DNA of 38,061 nt, taken from the NCBI GenBank assembly GCA_910588285.1, contig CAJUQB010000050.1:1-38061 (forward strand), in the 5' to 3' direction. Positions 32,021 to 38,061 of this stretch are shown in pieces (the stretch's first letter is position 1; each line of letters starts with the position of its first letter). Origin of the DNA: an uncultured Lachnospiraceae bacterium (lineage in GTDB: Bacteria; Bacillota; Clostridia; Lachnospirales; Lachnospiraceae). The position numbers and the translations under genes are program-made. The notes below the pieces were generated by a model, which was not told the DNA's origin, ran no database searches, and was given only the letters and a program-made list of their open reading frames with translations.

Positions 32021-34744
32021 ATGAATTATGGCAAAAACGGTACCGCCAGGAAAGCCAGGCAGCTTACCTCAAAGGGTACCATGATCCGCAAGAAATTTGC
32101 GGTTATATTCTGCAAGGTCATTCTGGTGTCCCTGATCGGAATGGTCATCATCGGAGGCTGCGCCGGGATCGGGCTCTGGAAGGGCATTATTGACTCTGCC
32201 CCTGACATTGACGACATTGACCCTACCCCAACCGGCTTTTTGTCCGTGGTACTGGATATTAACGGCAAGGAGACCGCCAAGCTGGTGGCTTCCGGCTCCA
32301 ACCGTGTCTATGTCACCATTGATGAGATTCCGCTGCATTTACAGCATGCCTTTGTGGCCATTGAGGACGAACGTTTTTACGAACACAATGGCATTGATAT
32401 CAAGGGTATCATTCGGGCTGGCATCATTGGTATCTCAAATGGCTTTCATTTTACAGAGGGCGGCAGTACCATCACCCAGCAGCTTCTGAAAAATAACGTA
32501 TTTACCAGCTGGACCGGGGAGGTATCCCAGGTGGAGCGGTTTGAACGGAAAATCCAGGAGCAGTACCTGGCCGTCCAGCTGTCCAAGGTCAAGTCCAAGG
32601 ACTGGGTTATGGAGAATTATCTGAACACCATCAATCTGGGCCAGAACACCCTGGGGGTTCAGGCTGCCTCCCGCCGGTATTTCGGCAAGGATGTCTCGGA
32701 GCTGACGATCTCCGAGAGCGCCGTCATTGCCGCCATTACCCAGAGCCCCAGCAAATGGAACCCGGTGAGCCATCCTGAAAACAACATGGAGCGCCGGCAG
32801 AAGGTTCTTACCGACATGAAGGATCAGGGATATATTTCCCAGGCTGAGTACGAGGAGGCCATGGCCGACGACGTGTACTCCCGGATCCAGCAGGTCAATA
32901 TTGAATATCAGGAATCCAACCCCAACTCTTACTTTGTCGACGTACTGATCGACCAGGTGATCGAGGATCTGGTGGAGCTTAAGGGCTATACCGATACCCA
33001 GGCCTACAAGGCGCTGTACCAGGGCGGCCTTACCATCTATTCCACCCAGGATCCTGCCCTCCAGGCCATCTGTGATGAGGAGATGAACAATCCGGAGAAC
33101 TATCCGGATGAGCCGATGTACTCCTTTGCTTACCGCCTTACGGTAGAGAAGGCGGACGGCTCTGTGGTCAATTACAGCGAACAGAGCATGCTGAAATATT
33201 ACCGGGAGGAGGAGCATATTTCCAACTACAACATCAACTTCGAGAGCCAGGAGGCTGCCGCAGAGGCCATTGCGGGCTACAAGGCCGCCATTCTGCAGCC
33301 CGGGGATCAGATCGTGGAAAACGGGGAATCCATCACCTACACCCTGCAGCCCCAGACCTCCGTGGTCCTGATGGACCAGTACACCGGGGAGGTGAAGGCC
33401 CTTGTGGGCGGCCGCGGGGACAAGACTGCCAGCCGTACCCTGAACCGCGCCAGCGGCACCACACGGCAGCCCGGTTCTACCTTCAAGGTGCTGGCCGCCT
33501 ATGCGCCTGCACTGGACACTGCCGGCATGACGCTGGCCACGGTTCAGGACGACGCCCCCTATTCCTATGCCAACGGCAGCTCTCTGAAGAACTACGACAA
33601 AAAATACCGGGGCTTTACCACAATTCGGGAGGCCATCACAAAATCCATCAACGTGGTGACCGTCAAGACCCTGACCGAGATATCCCCCCAGGTGGGCTAT
33701 GACTACCTGACGAATTTCGGCTTCACCACCTTGAGTCAGAACGATATCGGACAGGCCCTGGCTCTGGGCGGCATCTACAACGGTGTCAGCAACCTGGAGC
33801 TGACTGCTGCCTATGCAACCATTGCCAACGGCGGAACCTACACCAAGCCAAGGTTCTACACCCAGATTCTGGATCATGAGGGCAAGGTGCTGATTGACAA
33901 CACACCCCAGACCAGAACCGTTCTGAAGGATACCACTGCCTATCTCCTGACCTCCGCCATGGAGGATGTGGTAACCTCCGGTACCGGTACCAGTGTGAAT
34001 TTCGGTTCCATGCCCATTGCCGGCAAGACAGGTACTACCAATGACAGCCGCGACGTACTGTTTGCAGGCTTTACGCCCTATTACACCTGCGTCACCTGGG
34101 GAGGCTTTGACGATAATATGGCAATAACCGGCAGTACCCGCTTTGCCCGCAATATCTGGCGGCGTATTATGGAGCGGGTGCATGAGGGACTGGAATACAA
34201 GGATTTTTCCAAGCCCGACGGCTTAACTGCTGCCACCATCTGCAAGAAGTCCGGCAAGCTGGCCGTGGAGGGCATGTGTGACCTGGATCCCCGGGGCAGC
34301 ATGGTTGCCACGGAATACTTTGCTACCAGCACGGTTCCCACGGAATACTGCGACCATCATGTCAGCGCTACCATCTGTACGGCCTCAGGCATGCTGGCCT
34401 CTGAGTACTGTCCGGAGATGTTCCGCCAGACCAGCGTCTATATTTCCGGAGGCTCTGCTGACAGTGAGGACGGCCCATACCTTCTGCCCACGGACGGGCT
34501 GTTCCCCACCATCCCCAGCACCTGTACCCTTCATGACTTTACCACAGTATTTCCGGGCGATCTGATGGATCCCACCCAGCAGCCTGCAAACCCTGACGGG
34601 TCTGATACCAACGGAACAGGGACCGGCCAGCCTGACACCCCTGACACCAGCGGCAATGGGCAGCCCTCCGGCAGTACGGGCACCGGACAGGATCCCGACC
34701 AGGACTCCGGCGGCACAGGCGCCGGACAGACCCCTGCCCCATAA
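32021..34744 (+). CDS. Class A penicillin-binding protein (PBP1A type)
   Basis: A 907-residue bifunctional peptidoglycan synthase. A short cytoplasmic start leads to one membrane anchor (about residues 30-55). The GT51 glycosyltransferase domain has the catalytic Glu in EDERFYEHNG (about 112-121) and GGSTITQQLLKN (about 148-159). The transpeptidase domain has GSTFK (active Ser about 485), SINVV (about 542) and KTGTTN (about 668). Two Cys-containing segments (ATICKKSGKLAVEGMCD and ATICTASGMLASEYC) follow, and then a Gly/Thr/Pro/Asp-rich tail of about 50 residues. It polymerises and crosslinks glycan outside the membrane. AAAGGAGG and a promoter lie upstream. Confidence 0.96.
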   Translation: MNYGKNGTARKARQLTSKGTMIRKKFAVIFCKVILVSLIGMVIIGGCAGIGLWKGIIDSAPDIDDIDPTPTGFLSVVLDINGKETAKLVASGSNRVYVTIDEIPLHLQHAFVAIEDERFYEHNGIDIKGIIRAGIIGISNGFHFTEGGSTITQQLLKNNVFTSWTGEVSQVERFERKIQEQYLAVQLSKVKSKDWVMENYLNTINLGQNTLGVQAASRRYFGKDVSELTISESAVIAAITQSPSKWNPVSHPENNMERRQKVLTDMKDQGYISQAEYEEAMADDVYSRIQQVNIEYQESNPNSYFVDVLIDQVIEDLVELKGYTDTQAYKALYQGGLTIYSTQDPALQAICDEEMNNPENYPDEPMYSFAYRLTVEKADGSVVNYSEQSMLKYYREEEHISNYNINFESQEAAAEAIAGYKAAILQPGDQIVENGESITYTLQPQTSVVLMDQYTGEVKALVGGRGDKTASRTLNRASGTTRQPGSTFKVLAAYAPALDTAGMTLATVQDDAPYSYANGSSLKNYDKKYRGFTTIREAITKSINVVTVKTLTEISPQVGYDYLTNFGFTTLSQNDIGQALALGGIYNGVSNLELTAAYATIANGGTYTKPRFYTQILDHEGKVLIDNTPQTRTVLKDTTAYLLTSAMEDVVTSGTGTSVNFGSMPIAGKTGTTNDSRDVLFAGFTPYYTCVTWGGFDDNMAITGSTRFARNIWRRIMERVHEGLEYKDFSKPDGLTAATICKKSGKLAVEGMCDLDPRGSMVATEYFATSTVPTEYCDHHVSATICTASGMLASEYCPEMFRQTSVYISGGSADSEDGPYLLPTDGLFPTIPSTCTLHDFTTVFPGDLMDPTQQPANPDGSDTNGTGTGQPDTPDTSGNGQPSGSTGTGQDPDQDSGGTGAGQTPAP

Positions 34745-34759
34745 CCGGAAGGCACCGCA

Positions 34760-35368
34760 ATGATCACAATATATTACACCTACTATGAACCCACCCTCCA
34801 GAAGGAAAAACGCAGCAGGGAGCATCAGCTTGGACGCTCCCTGCTTTCTATGGGGCTTTGGGACCTCTATGGCCTGTCCATTCCTCCGGATCAGATTGAC
34901 CGCCATCTCTCGGCAAACGACCACGAGAAGCCTTACCTCCCGCAGCACCCCCACATTCATTTTAATATCAGCCACTGCGAACAGCTGGTGGCCTGCGGCT
35001 TCTCCCCCTGTCCCCTGGGCATAGATGTGGAGGATATCGCTCCCTTTCGGGAAACCATCTTCCGCCGTGTCCTGACCCCTTCGGAGCAGGAATTCCTCCT
35101 TCCCCTCCGGGAAAATCTTCCGCTGTATCAGGAATACTTCTACCGCTTCTGGACCCTGAAGGAAAGCCGCATCAAAGAAGCCGGCCTTGGCCTTGCCATG
35201 CCCATGACGGACTTCTTCTTCCAAATCAATGCCTCCACAGACCCGGCCCAAATCACCTGCTCCCAAGAAAACCTCCACTTCTACCAGACAAAGCTGGATA
35301 CCCGGCGAATCCTGTCAGTCTGCACCCGGCAGCCCATAGAAAGCATTGCGCTCCGCCTAATCCCCTGA
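34760..35368 (+). CDS. 4'-phosphopantetheinyl transferase (Sfp-like)
   Basis: A 202-residue enzyme that loads phosphopantetheine from coenzyme A onto carrier proteins. Motifs are HFNISHC (about residues 73-79), LGIDVED (about 90-96) with metal-binding acids, and FWTLKESRIKEAGLGL (about 132-147) with the catalytic Lys. It belongs to the Sfp/Gsp-type rather than the small AcpS type, so it may serve a peptide or polyketide synthase or the fatty acid carrier. No synthase is in the window. GGAAGGCA lies before ATG 34760, 15 bases after the PBP stop, so it is probably co-transcribed. Confidence 0.9.
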   Translation: MITIYYTYYEPTLQKEKRSREHQLGRSLLSMGLWDLYGLSIPPDQIDRHLSANDHEKPYLPQHPHIHFNISHCEQLVACGFSPCPLGIDVEDIAPFRETIFRRVLTPSEQEFLLPLRENLPLYQEYFYRFWTLKESRIKEAGLGLAMPMTDFFFQINASTDPAQITCSQENLHFYQTKLDTRRILSVCTRQPIESIALRLIP

Positions 35369-35466
35369 CCGGATTTCCTCCGGCAAAAAGCCGTGGCTCC
35401 CAATTCTTAAGATTGCGTTTTATTAGGAAAACACACTGTCAAAAGGATTTTATGCTTTGGCAGGGG

Positions 35467-35735
35467 TCAGCCCGCCTCGGCGGTGTCAGTGGTATTGATT
35501 TCAACGTACTCGGCAATCCGGCGGAACTCATCCGCAAACTTAAAGTGAACACTGATATTGCCGTTTTCGTAAACCTTGATATGGTCTACCAGCTCAATCA
35601 GAATTTCGCGGGTCAGCTTTTCGATGTTCTGATATTTTGCAAAAGCTACCAGTGCGGGATGCTGCTGGTCAACGCCGTTTGAAAGCTGTTTCCGTTCAGC
35701 CGTCAGCCGGGCCAGCAAATCCGAGAGCCCGGCGG
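35467..35735 (-). pseudogene. Serine recombinase C-terminal fragment (conjugative-element integrase tail)
   Basis: About 88 residues remain in frame: LSDLLARLTAERKQLSNGV, HPALVAFAKYQNIEKLTRE, ILIELVDHIKVYENGNISVH and FADEFRRIAEYVEIN. This is the DUF4368-like tail of large serine recombinases of conjugative transposons (TndX/TnpX group). The catalytic N-terminal resolvase domain and DNA-binding parts are missing. At its front it joins, near 35735, the head of an element sigma-like gene. It cannot recombine DNA. The plus-strand gap before it (35369-35466) has a small hairpin CCGGATTTCCTCCGG, nothing more. Confidence 0.75.
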
Positions 35736-36016
35736 CCCTGGGTTTCCGGCAGGCTGTTCAGCGCGTTCCACAAACGGCAGAACCGCTCCTTGAGCTCCAG
35801 AACCTCGTCCGGGGTGAGCTCGTGCAGGCAGGCGGAATACTCGATGCCGTCATCCGCATCCAAGGAATAGTACGCCTTGTTGTAGCGGGCCCGCTCGGTA
35901 TAGGCCGCCTCATAGCGGACGCTGGCCCGGAGCGCCTCGGCCACATCGTCAGTAACCTCAATATATTCGTCCTGGGTGTACCAGTAGTAAAAGTCGCGCA
36001 AGTTGATGATAGTCAT
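35736..36016 (-). pseudogene. Conjugative-element sigma-70-like factor, N-terminal fragment
   Basis: From ATG 36016 behind GGAGG, the sequence MTIINLRDFYYWYTQDEYIE continues through ALRASVRYEAAYTERARYN, YYSLDADDGIEY and RLWNALNSLPETQGRR. This is the start of the sigma-like proteins (about 140 residues) found in Tn916-type and related conjugative elements. The region 4 helix-turn-helix that should follow SLPETQGRR is replaced by the out-of-frame recombinase sequence. The product would stop at 35696. A strong hairpin covers its ribosome site (36025-36071). It marks a deleted conjugative element. Confidence 0.8.
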
Positions 36017-36024
36017 TGTATGTA

Positions 36025-36071
36025 CCTCCATATCGTTTTTGTGGTTGGGTTGCCGGGAAACGATATGGAGG
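36025..36071 (-). promoter_or_regulatory. 14-bp stem covering the ribosome site of the sigma-like gene
   Basis: On the minus strand, CCTCCATATCGTTT (36071-36058) and AAACGATATGGAGG (36038-36025) are perfectly complementary with a 19-base loop. The GGAGG at the end of the second arm is the ribosome site for ATG 36016. Folding would hide it. This suggests translational control; the structure itself is read directly. Confidence 0.7.
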
Positions 36072-36140
36072 GCGGCAGGGAGCGACACCGGGGGGAGCCA
36101 CCCCTCACCTTGGGACTGTTTGTCCCAAAGCCGGGCAAAC

Positions 36141-36178
36141 AAAAAACGCTTGCGCGGCAAAATACCACGCAAGCGCAT
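36141..36178 (-). terminator. Rho-independent terminator or attenuator upstream of the sigma-like gene
   Basis: On the minus strand CGCTTGCG (36175-36168) pairs with CGCAAGCG (36154-36147), followed by TTTTTTG. It lies about 130 bases before the sigma-like start on the same strand, so it either ends an upstream transcript or attenuates this one. Confidence 0.75.
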
Positions 36179-36323
36179 AAACTGAGGTGATTATCTAAAT
36201 TGCAACAATTTTCGCAGAGTGCAGCGGAAAATCCTTGTCCGGGGCCCGGGCTTTTTTTGACAGGTCAGGGGGACGGACAATATAGAAAGACACGGCGTAA
36301 CCTCCTTTTGCCGCCGCGTCAAT

Positions 36324-36364
36324 CAAAAACGGCGGTCTTGAAATCTGTTGTTTCAAAACCGCCG
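36324..36364 (-). terminator. Rho-independent terminator of the EFR1 gene
   Basis: On the minus strand CGGCGGTTTTGAAA (36364-36351) pairs with TTTCAAGACCGCCG (36343-36330), a nearly perfect 14-base stem, then TTTTTGATT. A second hairpin (CACGACGG with CCGTCGTG, 36396-36424) lies between it and the EFR1 stop. The whole gap 36179-36470 contains no gene that I can see. Confidence 0.75.
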
Positions 36365-36470
36365 ATAAAATCAAAGCATGAGAATTTAATTGCTACACGA
36401 CGGTTTTTTTCTTTTGCCGTCGTGCGGCAATATTTTTATGACCTTTAGACGAAACATCTTATAAGGCATT

Positions 36471-37250
36471 TCACTTTTCGATTATGAATGATAACAGTTT
36501 TTGGGGAGTTGAATACTTGCTTAATGATAATGCCTTTGCTGGACAATGGTGGATACATCGGTAGCAGTTTTCGCATTTTGCACTGTTAAATAACGGATAG
36601 CCCGATTTAGTTCTTTCCCAAGCATAATGCGGACAATTTTTAATACATCGGCCACACTTAACACACTTATCTTGATGTAAAAATATCTTAAAAGTAATCA
36701 TTTGTCCCATAAACTTATTAGGGGCATTTATGACACTGCTAAAACGAAATCGTGGCACATATCCGTACAGTTGTTTTGTTTGTAGTTGTTCCAAAAAATC
36801 CATACAGTCTGAATGTATTTTTGCGTATATATTTTTCTCAAAGTAAAAGAATCTTTTTATAAATGGAAGAATAAGTGCGCCGTCACTTGCTGGAGTCCGA
36901 TAATCTCGATCTTTAATAGTGATGATATTTTTCCTTAATAATTGCTTTGCCAATAGTCTATTGGTGTTGCATGAGCACAAAGCCCTTGTATTAAAAATAA
37001 ATGTGGGTATCTTTTTGCCCAATGGAGGCAACGAATTAAAATAGTTATTGACAATATTAGATGGGGCTCCATGATAAACCGGAGTGCCAATTATGAAAGC
37101 GTCATAATTTATAAAGTTAATGGCTACACAGTTTTCGATAGAATATAAATCCACGATACAGTTTTTGGTATGTAAAAGACAATCTTGTATAAGCTCTGCG
37201 ACTTTTCTCGTTGAACCTACACCAGAAAAGTATAACACTAATATTTTCAT
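36471..37250 (-). CDS. EFR1-family flavodoxin-ferredoxin fusion
   Basis: A 259-residue cytoplasmic electron-transfer protein. Residues 1 to about 150 are a flavodoxin domain (LYFSGVGSTRKVAELI, phosphate loop about 7-14; IIGTPVYHGAPSN about 53-65). The C terminus carries two 4Fe-4S clusters: CVKCGRCIKNCP (about 196-207) and CENCYRCIHHCP (about 227-238). It could pass electrons between FMN and low-potential carriers. GAGGAG precedes ATG 37250. The gene is visibly AT-rich against the chromosome around it and divergent from the equally AT-rich TetR gene, so both were probably acquired together. A terminator follows. Confidence 0.9.
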   Translation of the reverse strand: MKILVLYFSGVGSTRKVAELIQDCLLHTKNCIVDLYSIENCVAINFINYDAFIIGTPVYHGAPSNIVNNYFNSLPPLGKKIPTFIFNTRALCSCNTNRLLAKQLLRKNIITIKDRDYRTPASDGALILPFIKRFFYFEKNIYAKIHSDCMDFLEQLQTKQLYGYVPRFRFSSVINAPNKFMGQMITFKIFLHQDKCVKCGRCIKNCPHYAWERTKSGYPLFNSAKCENCYRCIHHCPAKALSLSKYSTPQKLLSFIIEK

Positions 37251-37281
37251 TTCCTACTCCTCTTCAATGGAAATGCCACAC

Positions 37282-37310
37282 TTGAGACATTTCTTTGTCT
37301 GTAGTATAAT
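37282..37310 (+). promoter_or_regulatory. Sigma-A promoter of the second TetR gene
   Basis: TTGAGA (37282-37287) and a perfect TATAAT (37305-37310) with a 17-base spacer, about 70 bases before ATG 37387, in the divergent gap to EFR1. No clear operator palindrome overlaps it. Confidence 0.75.
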
Positions 37311-37386
37311 GAAAGAGCACTGCAAAATCAAGTAGCTGCGATTAAGTGCTACAAAACCGATTATGTGTGGCAGGGGGGGACTATTT

Positions 37387-37929
37387 ATGTCAAATAATCC
37401 AATAGCAATGCAGTCAAAGAAATGGATTATTGATGCACTGTTAGAACTAATGAACAGAAAAGCGTATCACCTTATTACTGTTAGAGAGATTTCTTCAAAA
37501 GCATTGATTGACCGTCGAACATTTTATCGTCATTTTGAATGTAAGGATGATGTTTTACGTTTAGTTATTGATGACATTACTACCGAATATCTTAACTCTA
37601 TAAAAGGAATTACTCCTACAGATACATATACAATAACCAAAAAATTTTTTGAGATTTGTTTTCAAAATAGGGATTTCATCAATCTCTTATATAGAAATAA
37701 TTTGATGTACTTTCTGTTAGATAAATTTTACACTAATCTTCCCATTATTCATGCTCAAGTACGAAGTGATGAAATGTCTGAAACCCTCAGTCAAGATATG
37801 GATTATTTTTTGTTTTTTCATGCGGGTGGCTTTTGGAGCTTACTATTCAAGTGGGTAATTGATGGAATGAAAAAGTCTCCTAACGACCTTGCAATATTGG
37901 CAAGTGTAATTACTAATCGTCTTATTTGA
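37387..37929 (+). CDS. TetR/AcrR-family regulator of the AT-rich pair
   Basis: A 180-residue regulator. The helix-turn-helix lies at about residues 10-52 (LLELMNRKAYHLITVREIS, then ALIDRRTFYRHFECKDD). The C-terminal domain is of the TetR_C_8 kind seen in DhaS-like regulators (FHAGGFWSLLFKWVIDGMKKSP). ATG 37387 was chosen because GGGGGGAC lies before it; an in-frame ATG at 37363 adds eight residues without a better site. It is divergent from EFR1 and most likely represses it. Low G+C matches EFR1. A terminator follows. Confidence 0.88.
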   Translation: MSNNPIAMQSKKWIIDALLELMNRKAYHLITVREISSKALIDRRTFYRHFECKDDVLRLVIDDITTEYLNSIKGITPTDTYTITKKFFEICFQNRDFINLLYRNNLMYFLLDKFYTNLPIIHAQVRSDEMSETLSQDMDYFLFFHAGGFWSLLFKWVIDGMKKSPNDLAILASVITNRLI

Positions 37930-37968
37930 AATCACGCAAACCTAAAGGAGCGCACAAACGGCAAGCAG

Positions 37969-37996
37969 GGCAAGTGTGGCCACACTTGCCATTTTT
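37969..37996 (+). terminator. Palindromic terminator after TetR, at the edge of element sequence
   Basis: A perfect 22-base palindrome (half: GGCAAGTGTGG) at 37969-37990 is followed by ATTTTT. The remaining bases to 38061 (GGGGAGCCTCCCC hairpin, CCCGGCTCTTTGGGACAA) have no gene. They resemble the sequence at 36118-36140 in inverted orientation and look like conjugative-element DNA continuing beyond the window. Confidence 0.8.
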
Positions 37997-38061
37997 GACT
38001 GGCCGGGGGCCCGCAAAAATGCTTGTTGGGGAGCCTCCCCAAACCCGGCTCTTTGGGACAA

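Noticed and set aside
32435..34183. Minus-strand open frame of 582 codons opposite the penicillin-binding protein
   Set aside because: Antisense shadow of the PBP coding sequence with no recognisable domain.

Overview
The window looks like chromosome from a spore-forming gut Clostridium-type bacterium, most likely Lachnospiraceae. This rests on spoVAD/spoVAE, LL-diaminopimelate aminotransferase (dapL), a DUF4869 protein, an EFR1-type flavodoxin-ferredoxin, G+C-moderate genes with strong AGGAGG ribosome sites, and conjugative-element debris of the kind common in that family. Genus and species cannot be fixed from the sequence alone.

Layout. 0.1-1.3 kb: a TetR regulator with a consensus promoter and palindromic operator, overlapping a flavodoxin gene. 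1.3-5.6 kb: a wrecked carbohydrate-use locus on the minus strand. Remnants of a GH94-type phosphorylase, a sugar-binding lipoprotein, an AraC regulator, an oxidoreductase/TIM-barrel chimera and a GH172 (DUF2961) enzyme are joined by internal deletions and frameshifts. 5.6-7.5 kb: a P-loop NTPase whose end is cut by that damage, DUF4869 and a short-chain dehydrogenase. 7.6-12.2 kb: an intact five-gene operon (FecB-, FecC- and FecE-like transporter, methyltransferase, FmdE-like zinc protein) with a 35-bp tandem repeat inside it. 12.2-16.9 kb (minus): HAD phosphatase, dapL, an ANTAR-domain remnant, a chemoreceptor and a eukaryotic-type hisA. 17.0-18.6 kb: guaB with promoter and terminator. 18.7-20.6 kb (minus): a low-complexity lipoprotein, spoVAE and spoVAD. 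20.7-22.0 kb: an iron-type alcohol dehydrogenase. 22.0-25.5 kb (minus): thioesterase, CvfB-like protein, CPBP protease, and a Panacea/MazF-like toxin-antitoxin pair, behind tRNA-Gln. 25.7-30.9 kb (minus): SLC13 permease, FAD oxidoreductase, a 309-bp hairpin-forming element, LysR and YigZ. 30.96-31.67 kb: an AbiEi antitoxin with its operator, next to a stump of the AbiEii toxin. 32.0-35.4 kb: a class A penicillin-binding protein and a phosphopantetheinyl transferase. 35.4-38.06 kb: conjugative-element debris (recombinase tail joined to a sigma-like head), then an AT-rich TetR/EFR1 pair and typical element sequence running off the end.

Working together: the transporter operon probably imports a metal complex or a corrinoid/haem-like compound; dapL serves lysine and peptidoglycan synthesis, as does the penicillin-binding protein; the SLC13/FAD/LysR set looks like an uptake-and-redox module for an organic acid. 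The most striking theme is gene erosion. At least a dozen scars are legible, concentrated at 1.3-5.6 kb and recurring in the ANTAR, AbiEii, recombinase and sigma fragments, while the genes between them are intact. Whether the scars are biological or assembly products is the first thing to test.
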